A stretch of DNA of 64,000 bases from Lumbricus rubellus (GCA_945859605.1 OX243812.1:52619516-52683515); one strand, 5' to 3'. Shown: positions 40,023 to 50,884, counted from the first letter of the stretch. Made by a program: numbers and translations. Notes: generated by a model from the letters alone, not told the origin.

Positions 40023-41110
40023 GCCGGTAGCACGACATTTAATCCCGCGACACTTAATACCACGACAGTTAATCTCGGACACTTAGTCCCGGCGACATTT
40101 AATCCCGCGTTAGTTAATCCCACGACAGTTAATCCCGGCGACATTTAATCCCGGCGACACTTAATCCCGCGACATTTAATACCGCGACACTTAATACCTG
40201 TTACAGTAGGCCTACACACGTGAGTTAAGTTAAAGTTAAAGTCGTCCCTGGGCCGCAGGTCCATTGGTGAGGCGCTCATCTTTTTTCCTAAGCCCTTGAG
40301 CCGGCAATGGACGAATCCCAAGGTCCTGGGCACGGGGCCAGTGATTTCCCAGGACTTGCCGTTTACTTCCCAGCTTACACCGGTACCAAATTATACTGAT
40401 TGGTGACAGAGGCACGTGTGCGTGAACAACTTGCCCAAGGTCGTTACCCGGATTCGAACCCACAACCTTCCGCTCTGTGAGCGGACGCGTTACCGGTCCG
40501 CCACCAGGTCGCACACACACGTGAGTAGGCTACGAATATTTCTACCACTATTGTTGTCCACACAACCAATTAGCTAGTGGTTCGACTATTGTTGTACACA
40601 TAGTCAAGTAGGCAGGGCAACCTCTCTGTTCAGGTTTTCTATTGTACATGTGTACATAAAACGATCATTAAAAAGGATTTTAAACAGGATTTGCGTAGTT
40701 CAGTCTACGATAGGGTATTGCCATGGAGGCGAATTTTGGCAGCAGTGGCAAAAGCAAACAAACTGTGATAGGCCTACATGGAAATTACGAATAGCCTACA
40801 TTAAACATCGCGACAATGCCAATGGAGCTCTTTTTTGGCCAAAAATATTGCTCTGAGTATTGCTTTTTATCGAATTTTACTGGTTTAAAATCTTATTTCA
40901 CTTTCCCGGTATTAAGTGTCGCGGGATTAAATGTCGCCGGGATTAAACGTCGCGGGATTAATTGTTCGTGGGATTAAATGTCCCGGGATTAACTGTCGCC
41001 GGGATTAACTGTCGCGGGATTAATTGGTCGCGGGATTAAGTGTCGCGGGATTAACTGTCCGGTACTAACTGTCGCGGTATTAAGTGTCGCGGGATTAAGT
41101 GTCATGGAAC
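40023..41110. mobile_element. TU-like foldback element with 15-bp repeat arms
   Basis: The left arm (40033-40197) consists of 11 units of about 15 bp such as GACATTTAATCCCGC, GACACTTAATACCAC and GACAGTTAATCCCGGC. The right arm (40907-41105) is the reverse complement array (GCGGGATTAAATGTC, GCGGGATTAACTGTC). No transposase ORF lies between; the middle carries a SINE (40226-40514). Sea-urchin TU elements are known for long inverted repeats whose outer part is made of 15-bp direct repeats, which is why I use that name. Confidence 0.85.
40226..40514 (-). mobile_element. tRNA-derived SINE, third family, with target duplication
   Basis: Minus strand: GCGACCTGGTGGCGGACCGG (A-box region), TTGTGGGTTCGAATCCGGGT (B box), body with CCTTGGGATTCGTCCATTGC and tail (TTTAAC)n. 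It is flanked by a perfect 12-bp target duplication ACACACGTGAGT at 40214-40225 and 40515-40526. Inserted inside the TU-like foldback, so younger than it. Confidence 0.92.
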
Positions 41111-41284
41111 CACTTAGGCCTATGTACTGTAGACAGTGTAGAGAATGGCTCATACACTATGTACTATTTAAGTAGTGATGTCCTCTAAGGATACTTAAGT
41201 AGAGACTTAAAAATATCCTCTGAACAGGGCTGTTTTAAAGAAATTTTTAGAACTGCACAACTCCTACCTGGTACTTAACCTAAT

Positions 41285-41480
41285 TTATTTCATTCAGTAT
41301 GGTCCTCTGCTTGGTCTTGATATCTCTATTCCTCCTCCTCTGCCTGGTTTCTTGTTTAGCCTTTTCACATTTTTATACACTATGTCATATCTTCCTCTGT
41401 CCTGTAGCTCTTCTAACTCCCTACATTGTTCATCCCACCACTTTTCTCTTGCCGCTTACTAACCAGAGGTCTCACCCTAT
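41285..41480 (-). mobile_element. LINE fragment (endonuclease-RT linker)
   Basis: Minus strand reads KWWDEQCRELEELQDRGRYD then IVYKNVKRLNKKPGR, like the linker between endonuclease and reverse transcriptase of the LINE type at 20085-20650. Short and isolated. Confidence 0.5.
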
Positions 41481-41667
41481 CTTAGCATGTCCAATTAGGC
41501 GTATTATTTAACAAAATATGTCAAGATAAGAATGAATATCATTACATAGGCTACCTACTTTCTCCCAGAATCACAACTGTACCGCACGGGTAAGAAAAAA
41601 AGATGCGATCCACTCCAAAGTCTTATTCTACCGAGAAAAGAAAAACGTTCAAGTAGATGCTGAAAGA

Positions 41668-41673
41668 TTTATT
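41668..41673 (-). terminator. Candidate polyadenylation signal of the FReD gene
   Basis: AATAAA on the minus strand about 530 bases after the stop at 42203. It is the first consensus hexamer I found downstream; AT-rich DNA makes chance matches common. Confidence 0.35.
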
Positions 41674-42202
41674 TGTACGCAGAAAACTGATTTTCACAAA
41701 TCGTTGCATTGCGTAGAAGCACAAAATTATGTACTCCCAGATTAAATCAGATCTAAATTATATGTTCGCATTGCAATTAACAAAGAAATCGTGTACACAA
41801 TAAAATGCCTAAATGCGCCGCTCAATCCTTAGCAAAGAGTAAAATATTTTGTTAGTTTTTGTTCATTGTCGGTGGAAACATTCTCCAGCAGCCTTACATG
41901 TACGTTTGCTATCTAAAGTGTAATCATCCGTTTCTCGTAATTAGTAGCATAAGTTACAATTAAGGTTCTTTAATATAATATCAAATCAGGATTTCATCAG
42001 ATTCGAATGGCAAAAGTATCACATCCAGTGTGATTTCTGCTTCAGTTATATTATTGGAACGAGGAAGGAAATAAGGAGAAGTTTGTGATAAAGTGTGCGT
42101 GCTGGCATGAAACATCAGTTTCTATAAGCTAGCAAAAGAAACTGGCAGAACGAAAAATAAAATGTACAAGACAACTCATTGCAATGCGTCAGCAGGTTGT
42201 GT

Positions 42203-42535
42203 TCATATGCGCATGACCCTCATCCGCACGCCTGTAATACTGGCAGTCGACGGCAAGGCTTTCCATAGTGCTTGTTTGCAGGTTAGACAGCCGTAATCGC
42301 AGTCCTTGAACCACCATCCTGCGTTGTTCTTTTGGGCGCACTTGGTAGTGGAAGTTTTGCCGTTGTCTTTATCCGGAGTCGAGAATCTGGCTCCATTATG
42401 GTTCACTGTTTGATTCGTCAGCGAATCGCCAGCATTTCCGCTGTATCCCGAAATGCTAAGGGCATATTTCTTTTCATCCGATTCAATGGCAAATGAATCG
42501 TAATCCGCGTAGAACAGAGCTCCATCTGTTAGAAT
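42203..42535 (-). CDS. FReD gene, last exon: C-terminal half of fibrinogen-related domain
   Basis: Acceptor TTTGTTGCAG|ATT opens a phase-0 exon of 110 codons plus stop. Motifs in order: YADYDSFAIESDEKKYALSI, GYSGNAGDSLT, HNGARFSTPDKDN, CAQKNNAGWWFKDC. These are the hallmark blocks of the fibrinogen C-terminal domain of ficolins, tenascins and angiopoietins. D-x-D-N matches the calcium site, and the two Cys around GAWW form the usual second disulfide. After WWFKDC the sequence is unusual: the expected SNLNG is replaced by DYGCLTCKQALW with an extra Cys pair, then VRMRVMRI at the end. The protein would be secreted; FReDs often bind acetylated sugars in innate recognition, but ligand contacts are altered here. 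Partner exon at 50095-50351 ends in the matching phase. Confidence 0.9.
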   Translation of the reverse strand: MLTDGALFYADYDSFAIESDEKKYALSISGYSGNAGDSLTNQTVNHNGARFSTPDKDNGKTSTTKCAQKNNAGWWFKDCDYGCLTCKQALWKALPSTASITGVRMRVMRI

Positions 42536-42774
42536 CTGCAACAAAGCAAAATGTGTTACTTTCTGACGAGCTGAAACTATATAATCCTTTGTGTATATGC
42601 TAATTTAGCATTGCATTTGTAGGCCTATATTAAACGCTTCTTAATTGTGCAATGACAATTTATTATCGTAGGCTATACACTTCTTTTCTACACCTTCCCA
42701 CGCTGGCCTCCCCTACTAACACTTCTACGGTCTCAGCGTGCATCCCTCATTCTATCGCTCTGTTCCTCTCACTG

Positions 42775-42775
<1 letters not shown>

Positions 42776-42844
<69 letters not shown>

Positions 42845-42848
42845 GTCC

Positions 42849-42879
<31 letters not shown>

Positions 42880-42924
42880 CTCTCTCCTCTCTCCTCTCTC
42901 CTCTCTCTCTCTCTCCTCTCTCTG

Positions 42925-42968
<44 letters not shown>

Positions 42969-43025
42969 CCCCCTCTCCCTCTCTCTCTGTCTCCCTCTCT
43001 CTCTCTCTCTCTTGGTCTCTCTCTC
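42776..43025. repeat. TC microsatellite in FReD intron
   Basis: About 250 bp of (TC)n with CC and G interruptions, a pyrimidine tract on the plus strand. Confidence 0.95.
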
Positions 43026-43130
43026 ACACGGTCGCACAAAAGCAACTTATCCGCCCAAATTATGCATGGGCGCTTAGAATATAAATGTCTACGATAATTA
43101 TTGCACAATTGAGAAGCGTTATACAAATGA

Positions 43131-43137
<7 letters not shown>

Positions 43138-43171
<34 letters not shown>

Positions 43172-43212
43172 GTATATATTTGTTGCAGCTGCTAATATAT
43201 ATATATATATGT
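43138..43212. repeat. TA microsatellites flanking the palindromic element (left)
   Basis: Two (TA)n blocks separated by a short unique stretch. The mirrored flank at 45931-45975 is also (TA)n. Confidence 0.9.
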
Positions 43213-43222
43213 ACACACACTA

Positions 43223-45931
43223 GGGTGACACTTAATTTTTTTCTAATTTCACAGGTCTCACCCTTTTAAATGGTTATGTACCATGAAATATGGTATATGG
43301 AGCGGCATTCGTCTGTTGGTTGCAACGGACTGCGGTTCAAGCCTCGGGCTGGGAGTTGACATTCAGATATTTAGATATCTCGGGCTAGGACGTGTGGGAC
43401 GCAGGGGCGCAAGCTCCTGCGGAGCGACCATGGTCAAGGGTACTTACCCCATCATTGTCTGTGAGGATGGCAACGGGAAAACACCTCACTCATCTCATCC
43501 CCAGGGGCGTAAAGCCAACGAACCTGCCTTCGGTAGAGAACGTCTTCATCATCACCACCATAAAATAACTATGCAGGATTTTTTAAACATTATATCTAAA
43601 TAATTAACGTTTAATGGTGGACCAACGCATCATAAGTTTGACTTAATGGTCACTGTTTTAACACAGTGCTAATACACATGTATCACTTTGTATTTGATAC
43701 AAGTACTGTTCATCAAGACTAGTTATGGCTGTTTACTTTTTGAATCTAGCTATTCCTTCCTATATTTCATGACCATCTGCAGTCCTGCACTATAGGTATT
43801 GTTTGGATCTTCTTGGTTTGTAAGAAGGCCTAGTTCATGGAATGAATGGATCAGTGCGACACCACGTTCAGCTGCATCATTCATCATTCACGACCTTTAA
43901 GCTGAAATAAACTCAACGTTCGGCGACGAGCCAAGAAAACGCTGACGTTTATCTCCCTATGTGCTTGGATGTAGTTGGAGGAAGTTTACAAAAATATCTA
44001 GTGCAGTCTAGTGCAATGAGGAGTTTCTTAGTGTTTATAGCTACAAAAATCAGCTCTTGTTGTGGTATATAGTTGCTGCACATATAGCCTACCGGTACGT
44101 ACTTCGAGATGTTGAACAGGATCATCGTATTCCGGACATAATTGCACAATAATTGCAACAGCGCTGTCGTCGCAAACAGCCGAATCAAACAGCACCAGGC
44201 CAACCAACATTTCACTCAGGCACCTAACATTGTTCGATAGGACGTGTATTTCTGCTGTAGCAACGGTCAGATTTATTGTCTTGTAAGCAACGAGCTGCTT
44301 CAACAGTTGCAAGCCATTACAGGGAGCTGACGTTGGACATTGGCATGTGTACCAATGCCTTGAGATCCACCTGAAGAACAAATAGATGGTGCTCACGGAG
44401 ACTGCAGCTCAAATGCAGTCAGATGCCAGAGAGATGGAAGAGGTAGATTGCAATGTATCAACTTGCCTATCCAAATCTCTCAGTGTTTACTTAGGTCTGC
44501 AAGAGTTTGTCATCCGAGAATCGAAGACTATCCCCCACTATCACCAAGCTGAGGATATCTAATTATATACCGTATGTGAGACCTGTGTTCCAGCAGAACA
44601 CATGCTCTTGATTGAAAACCAGCATTGCTGTAGAGGACATATGTTGTGTGAAAAGATATAGATTGTATGCGGCCGGCTATATTCAACTCTTCAAGCAAGT
44701 TAAAACAGCTGAAACTTGTGCTTCACCTGTTCCAATAGGGGGTAAAGGAACACTAAGATTTTAATTGTTCCTTCATCTGGTGCCAGCACAGCAGGGCAAC
44801 GTTCCTTCGACGTAAAATCCTTCAACAACCTGTCATCCCAATGAACTTTTATGCGGAACTTCAAGACCTAATGATGCACGAATTTCTTTGGCAATAGTCT
44901 CATGACGATGAAGCTAAGAATATCTAATGGAACCCGATTGATAACAATTTCAGCAGTATCACAGTATTTGTTTTTCAGATGGGTTTCAGCTCCCTGGAAT
45001 GACTGGCAACTGTTGAAGCAGCTCATTGCCTACAAGACAGTAAGTCAGACCGTCGGTACAGCAGAAATACACGTTCTTTCGGACCATTTGAGGTACATGC
45101 ATGAGTGAAATGTTGGTTGGCCTGGTGTTGCATAATTCGGCTGTTTCAGATGACAGCGAGATTGCAATAATCGAACGTCCGGGATACGATGAACCTCTTC
45201 GGCATATCAATTGCAAAGTTCATGTACAACTAGTCCCACTACAAGTGCTGGATTTTGTAACTATAAACACTAAACTATAAACATTGCACTAGTCTGCACT
45301 AGATATTCTTGTAAACGTCCAAGCGCATTGGGAAATAAATGACAGTGTTCTCTTGGCTCATCGCCGAGCTATGAGTTTAAAGATCAGGTGGATCTCAAGG
45401 CATTTGAGCCCATGCCAATTTCCAAAGTCAGCTGTAATGACTTGCAACTGTTGAAGCAGCTCTTTCTCAAGGTCTATCCTGCTGTTAGTACAGTATGTGA
45501 AGCGCCCTTGTAACGGCACGGCTGTGTTATGGCGCCATATAAATCGTCATTGTTATTAAATTCTGCAGCTGAACGTGGTGTCGCACTGATCCATTCATTC
45601 CATGAAGTACTTGCAAACCATGCAAGAAGAACCAAGCATTTCCTTTACAGCATGCGATTATGAAATACAGGAGGGAATGGCCAGACTCAATAAGCAAACA
45701 GCCATAAAATAATGGACTTGATAAACAGTAATGCTATAAGATACCAAGAGATGTGCATTAGCATTGTGTTTAACAATGCTAATACACATCAAACTTAATA
45801 TGCGTTGGGCCAGTATTAAATATAAATCGATAAAAAAGTTAAAAAATCTTGCATAGTTATTCAATGGTGCATAACCATTTAAAAGAGTGAGACATGTGAA
45901 TTTCGAAAATTTTATTTTAAGTCTCACCATA
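43223..45931. mobile_element. 2.7-kb inverted-repeat element
   Basis: Left TTTAAATGGTTATGTACCAT (43265) mirrors right ATGGTGCATAACCATTTAAA (45864). AAGTTTACAAAAATATCTAG (43983) mirrors the CTAGATATTCTTGTAAACG block near 45300. GCTGCTTCAACAGTTGCAAG (44291) mirrors CAACTGTTGAAGCAGCTC (45008), which also recurs at 45449. The arms are roughly 1 kb with indels; the central 0.5 kb (44400-44970) is unpaired. Ends lie within TA tracts. No transposase was recognised. A SINE (43303-43562) interrupts the left arm. Confidence 0.75.
43303..43562 (+). mobile_element. SINE, second family (5'-truncated)
   Basis: CTGCGGTTCAAGCC, GCTCCTGCGGAGCGACC, CTCATCTCATCCCCAGGGGC and a CATCATCACCACCAT tail, as in 34938-35217. 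The first 30-odd bases of the consensus are missing. Sits in the left arm of the palindromic element. Confidence 0.88.
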
Positions 45932-45942
45932 ATATATATATG

Positions 45943-45972
<30 letters not shown>
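45931..45972. repeat. TA microsatellite (right of palindromic element)
   Basis: (TA)n with GTATG interruption, immediately before a SINE. Confidence 0.9.
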
Positions 45973-45975
<3 letters not shown>

Positions 45976-46238
45976 CTACACCGGTAAGCGAGAGCGTCAT
46001 GCGTCTGTTGGTTGCAACGGACTGCGGTTCAAGCCCTGAGCTGGGAATTGACATTCAGAGATTTAGATATCTCGGGCTAGCACGTGTGGCACGCAGTGGC
46101 GCAAGCTCCTGCGGAGCGACCTTGGGCAAGTTGCTTACCCATCATTGTCTGCGAGGAAGGCAACGGGAAAACACCTCACTCATCTCATCCCCAGGGGCGT
46201 AACGCCAATGAACCTGCCTTCGAGCAGAGAACCATCAT
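45973..46238 (+). mobile_element. SINE, second family
   Basis: Starts TAGCTACACCGGTAAGCG and ends with CATCAT, thus close to full length; otherwise as 34938-35217. Confidence 0.88.
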
Positions 46239-46375
46239 ATATATATTTATATATATATATGTGTGTGTGTGTTTGTGGCGCCTTAACCTTTATCATCCCA
46301 GATTCCCATATACTGAAATGGTCATTCTATCACTTCTGAATTTCGCTACGATACCGTTTCCACCTCTATATAGAG

Positions 46376-46849
46376 CAGTGGTTCTTAACCAGTGTTCGAC
46401 CGAACCCCTGGGGTTCGGTGAGCCAGTGCCAGGGGTTCGGCAGAGGTCCTCTGAAATATATACATATTCAGTGAAAAATCATCTGCTATTTTTTCAACTT
46501 TTATTTAATAAATTTTGTTTGAAACCTTATTAAATTTAAAGCTGCTCATCCTGTTAACCGTAGTTTTGTCTTAGTGCACCTCCCGATAATTAACACCGGC
46601 AGGCATCTTTCTGTGAAGTAATATAAGGTATTAACGATAAGATAGGCCTATGTCATTTTTCGTCGTTTTTCTGCAGAAATAGCATCGTATGACGTACGCT
46701 AACAGTAACTATTACCATTTTCTTATATACTTATACCACAGAGTATGTCGAGCACAAAAGAAAAATTATTGTTCAAACTTGAGGGGTTCGGTGAATGGTC
46801 ATAGATTTCTCTTGGGGTTCGGCTCCCTTGAAAAGGTTAAGAACCACTG
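46376..46849. mobile_element. hAT-like MITE
   Basis: Terminal inverted repeats CAGTGGTTCTTAACC (46376) and GGTTAAGAACCACTG (to 46849) bound 474 bp. Flanking 8-mers ATATAGAG (46368-46375) and ATATAGGG (46850-46857) match at 7 of 8 bases, as expected for a hAT target duplication. GGGGTTCGG repeats lie subterminally. Non-coding. Confidence 0.9.
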
Positions 46850-46857
46850 ATATAGGG

Positions 46858-47480
46858 TCAATCTGAATAATTTCTTTTCTGTTCATAATAAGAATTATGC
46901 ATAAATGTATGTTCCCAAAGTGGAACATGGGTTAATTTGATTAGTATAAGCATCATGCTTTAGTCAAAATATCACTTTTCCAAATAATGCAGATATGCAA
47001 TTCTGTAAACACTGTGAATCACTAAGGTTAATATCCACCTCCAGTCCTCCATAACTTTTACCTACCTCGCATCATACCCACCCTTCCACTCCACCCCACC
47101 ATTCTCCACCCCATACAATGCTCAACATAAACAATCTACATGTATATGAAAAAATACTGTTTCAATTTGTTTTCATACCGGTCATATGGCACTAGACCTA
47201 CTACCCTGACCGCATCCCCATAAACCTACCACCACGGTCTCCAACCACACTGCCCTCCACTCCTTTCCCAAATTCGCCCCATGCAGCCCCCCCTTTCTGG
47301 AGAGCAATTTGTTGAGTCGAGCCCTCTGTTCGTCTACTAGTGGGAACTTCTGTATACCCGCGCTAGCATCTCTACTAGGCAGCATCGCGAATTCTCGATT
47401 GTTGAGCAATCTATTTGGAATGCACATTCCATTGGATATGCGCATTATACTCTTTAGAAATAATACCCACAATAAGTCTT
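46858..47480. other. Anonymous intronic DNA
   Basis: A minus-strand frame at 47182-47472 (SRDASAGIQKFPLVDEQRAR) has no family I recognise and no splice support. No other feature. Confidence 0.4.
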
Positions 47481-47482
47481 AA

Positions 47483-47544
47483 CCCTTTAATGCCGGGGGT
47501 ATAGGATTTCCCATACCATTTACTACCATCTCGGCATTAAAGGG
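47483..47544. mobile_element. 62-bp piggyBac-like terminal remnant
   Basis: CCCTTTAATGCCG is mirrored by CGGCATTAAAGGG 62 bp apart, preceded by TTAA and followed by TTAT. CCCTTT ends and TTAA targets are typical of piggyBac-like MITEs. Confidence 0.5.
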
Positions 47545-47589
47545 TTATTGCAGGTTGCTGAAATCGTATTTGTACGTTGCCGTGGATGG

Positions 47590-47650
47590 TCTGGCAACGC
47601 TTCCGAGGTGTGACCTTGAAGTGGCGCTATAGAAAATAATCTTGAAATGA
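47590..47650 (+). mobile_element. Isolated GCGC-stem tail
   Basis: GGCAACGCTTCCGAGGTGTG followed by CTTGAAGTGGCGCTATAGAA, a diverged copy of the shared 3' tail. Confidence 0.6.
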
Positions 47651-47919
47651 TTCAATGAAATTGACTATTATACTTATACTTACTGCGCACAAAGTGAAAG
47701 TGCAAAATTTGCAGTAAGGTGCCTCTTTGAAAGTTAGCAATGTTTTTATTTTGTTTTATTCACTTCCTTCTTTGCATGATTCAAGCTGTTGCCAAAAAGT
47801 TACCTCGGTCATTGTGATTTGACCCTCCTGCAATAATTTCTTGCTATCAATTACTCATACTGATCAAGAAGTCGTTTTAGAATTTCCGAAAAAGCACATT
47901 TTGCGTAGTTCTGTCCGTA

Positions 47920-48086
47920 TGCCTGTCTGTCTTTCTCTTTCTTTCTCTATCTCTGTATCATTCTGTCTCTCTCTGTGTCTGTCTGTCTCGGTTTATTTGT
48001 CTCTCCCTTTTTCTCTCTATCTTTCTCTCTCTTCCCCTCTGTCTGACTGCATGTCTATCTGTCTGTCTGCCTGTCTGCCTGTGGGG
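47920..48086. repeat. TCTG/TC microsatellite
   Basis: Imperfect (TCTG)n, (TC)n and (TTTC)n. Confidence 0.93.
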
Positions 48087-48179
48087 TTAGGATTAGTCTG
48101 TCTGTTCGTCGTCCATTCTAACCAGTGATATTTTCGTGAATAAGAAGTAGAATAAGAATAATAATTATTGTATTTTCGT

Positions 48180-48375
48180 TCAGCAGAAGTAGAAGTAGAA
48201 TAAAAATTATTTTCAGAACGAGAATAGAATAAGAAGTGAAATTAAGCCTTCAGAAGTGAATAAGAATAAGAAGTATAAATATTTTGAGAACGAGAATAGA
48301 ATAAGAAGTGGAATTAAGACCTTCAGAAGTGAATAAGAATAAGAAATATAGATATTTTGAGAACGAAAATGAAGA
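48180..48375. repeat. AGAATAAGAAGT-type repeat, first block
   Basis: A block of about 72 bp, GAACGAGAATAGAATAAGAA ... CAGAAGTGAATAAGAATAAG, occurs about two and a half times. Related to 49680-49960. Confidence 0.75.
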
Positions 48376-48379
48376 GACT

Positions 48380-49460
48380 TCTGATTTTATGGACCATAGT
48401 TTAGTATTGTGAGGAAGCAGATTAGTCACAGAACAAAGGGACGCTTTACCTGTATTCCAGGGGTCATAATTATGGCTCTAAACTAGTCTAAACCGGTTTG
48501 GAGTTAGAGAATGTTCGAGATCAATCCACACAAGAACCTTGGGGGCTATTGATATGCAAATTGGGGTACTACCGTACTGCAGGGCTGAGGGAATGAGGAA
48601 ACCAGGGCCGACCGGCAGGGTGACTATTGGAGTTAGGTAAGATATAATTGGCATGCAATGGCATGTGAATAAGGAGAGACTAGAGTTAGGCACGTGAGAC
48701 TGAACAGAGGCAGTCCGCTGGCGAGGGAGACTCTGTTTTGCTGTAGCTGGCTATGAGAAGGAGGGTGGTTGTTTCTGGTGTACAGAAGAGCGTAGGATTG
48801 CCCTTGGAAAGAGAAACCAACAGAATTCTCTGACCAGGACCTGATTTAATATCTAGGGTGAAATATATCAGGCTTGAACAATATCTGTCGCAACATATTT
48901 TGCGGGCAAATAAGAAAACGGACCACTTTGTTTAATCTGAGGTAAAAAAAAGCCTTAGAGTTTACAGTTACAAAATATTCTCGTTGATAATAATTTGTGC
49001 TTTGTCACCTTTATTATTTTAGTTCTGTAAAAATCCTGTTAGTACTATGTGAATATATAGTCGTCCAACTTCTTATTCTGATTCATTCACATCACATTAC
49101 AATATCGCACTTTGGAATGTTTAGTTCTTTGTATCCTTAGCCGGGCAATAGTGTTACCAAACGCTCTAGCAAATAATGGACTGAGTGGACCTTTGGTATG
49201 ATAGCAGGAATCTATCCCGCATCCTACCTGATGTTCTGCTATTCAAGCCAGTTATGTTATTCTATGGATCCCCATGTGCATAGCAGAAACATTGTAATGT
49301 AATGTAATATAATGATGACACTTTCTATGGCGCCATAACACAGCCATGCTGCTAATTTGCTAAACATTAATTCCCTCGGCCCGTAACTTGTGCTTGCAGG
49401 CCACAAGTCCCTTCTTTATCATGAGACATGGATGCCATCAGCCTTCTGGCAATGAAAAAC
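48380..49460. other. Anonymous intronic DNA
   Basis: A TATGGCGCCATAACACAGCC segment at 49328 (minus orientation) resembles a tail block at 45525-45545. Nothing else was recognised. Confidence 0.4.
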
Positions 49461-49679
49461 CATGTATTCGACAAAATATTATTGGTCCCAAGCGTGGAGT
49501 TTAATCCCCAGAAAAACACACACACACTTGAAGCGTTATAAATTATATCATAAAAATTATAGCCTTAAATTCCAAGTTTCTAATAAAGCACCACCCGCAG
49601 AAATCATTAGGTCTAATATAAATAAGCTAAATTGGCAAATGCAGGAGCGATAAAAACTGACAAGTGCACGGATAAGTAA

Positions 49680-49960
49680 AATTATGTCTAAACTTTAACT
49701 GAAGAAGAAGTGAAATTATCTGAGAACTGGAATTAGAAGTAGAAGTAAAATTGCTCTAGTAGAAGTGAATAAGAACTAGAAGTAAAATTATTTGAGAACT
49801 AGAAGTAGAAGTGGAAGTAAAATCACGTCAACAGAAGTGAATAAGAACTAGAAGTAAAATTATTTGAGAACTAGAAGTAGAAGTGGAAGTAAAATCACGT
49901 CAACAGAAGTGAATAAGAACTAGAAGTTAAATTAATCTAAGAACTAAAATATCACTGATT
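49680..49960. repeat. 72-bp AGAAGTGAATAAGAACT repeat, second block
   Basis: TTTGAGAACTAGAAGTAGAA recurs at 49791 and 49863 in exact 72-bp units, with decayed copies either side. Same family as 48180-48375. Confidence 0.85.
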
Positions 49961-50094
49961 CTAACTACATCGAAAATGCATTCACTGTGTGCCGCAGTGC
50001 TAATCGTAAACTTCGACCTTCAAAACAGCGATGACTAAGTAAATTCACTAATTGGAAATTTGTAGTCTTAAAATTAGAAACTTTAGGTCCTTAC

Positions 50095-50351
50095 CTCTAT
50101 GCGAAGTTTATGTTGGACTCCAGTGGTAAGCACGTGTATTACTTCGTTTCCCAACCAGAACTCCTTTTGTGGTCCCAACTCTCCAAATCCATCCTTATAT
50201 TCGGTCCATTTTCGGTTGAAGTCGAGGCTGAAGTCGAAGCGTTGCATTATGACCAGCCAACCTTCAGATGGCGGCGGCAGCGGACGGCGAATTTGTCCCG
50301 AACCAAAACGAACGAGTCCCGATTTGTTATCAAGGCCTTTGGCTGGAACTC
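50095..50351 (-). CDS. FReD gene, exon with N-terminal half of fibrinogen-related domain
   Basis: Acceptor in TCTTTATCTTGTACTGTAG|GAGTTCC and donor CATAGAG|GTAAGG. The 257-nt exon reads VPAKGLDNKSGLVRFGSGQI, then EGWLVIMQRFDFSLDFNRKW, TEYKDGFGELGPQKEFWLGN, EVIHVLTTGVQHKLRIE. GW.V...R.D.S.DF...W..Y..GFG....EFWLGN..I is the N-terminal signature of the domain. The usual CDM Cys before GGGW is absent, so the first disulfide cannot form as normal; a missing upstream exon or true divergence could explain this. It needs one base from the preceding exon and ends in phase 0, fitting the 42203-42535 exon exactly and also fitting the signal-peptide exon (phase 1) directly. Confidence 0.88.
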
Positions 50352-50639
50352 CTACAGTACAAGATAAAGAAAGCTTTAGAAAATATGGTCCAATCTTTCA
50401 ACTCTGCATTCATACGAACAGAGATCTAGGCTATAAGAGAAAATCCCAAAAGTAGTTTGCATCTCCCATGTGCTAAAGCTGTGCTTTAGAAAGTTTCTCA
50501 GAATAGCAATCGGGACTTTAAACGGCTTGTAACTTGTTACATGTTGACCGAGTGAAAGCTTTACGAGAAGACGTTGGAAGGTAATATCCCAACTTTGAAA
50601 CAGATACAGCAGGTTTTCTTTCTTTCACTAATTGGTTCA

Positions 50640-50705
50640 ATAATTCAAGAATTTTTATAGCGCTTCTTCAAGAAACTACTCGGAAGCGCTCCCGTCTCAG
50701 GCGCA
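50640..50705 (-). mobile_element. Isolated GCGC-stem tail
   Basis: TATAGCGCTTCTTCAAGAAA ... CTCGGAAGCGCTCCCG, the shared 3' tail in minus orientation with AATTCAAG beyond. Confidence 0.7.
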
Positions 50706-50884
50706 ATGCTAAATGATCACTTCTGCCCATGGCGCATTCCTGGACCACTTTGGACTCAGTGACCTCACAAACGGATGCGTTCCATTGCTTCTAGATCTTT
50801 ATTTTTTAGCCGTGGCTGGGCTGGGAGCAACTCAAGTTGGAATTTGAAGTTAGAAAGTATGAGGAAGAGCGAAAGACAAGAGAG

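Noticed and set aside
42752..43216. Arg/Glu-rich 154-codon frame
   Set aside because: Reverse reading of a TC microsatellite.
47182..47472. 96-codon minus-strand frame as a gene
   Set aside because: No recognised domain, no splice sites at sensible positions, not repeated elsewhere.
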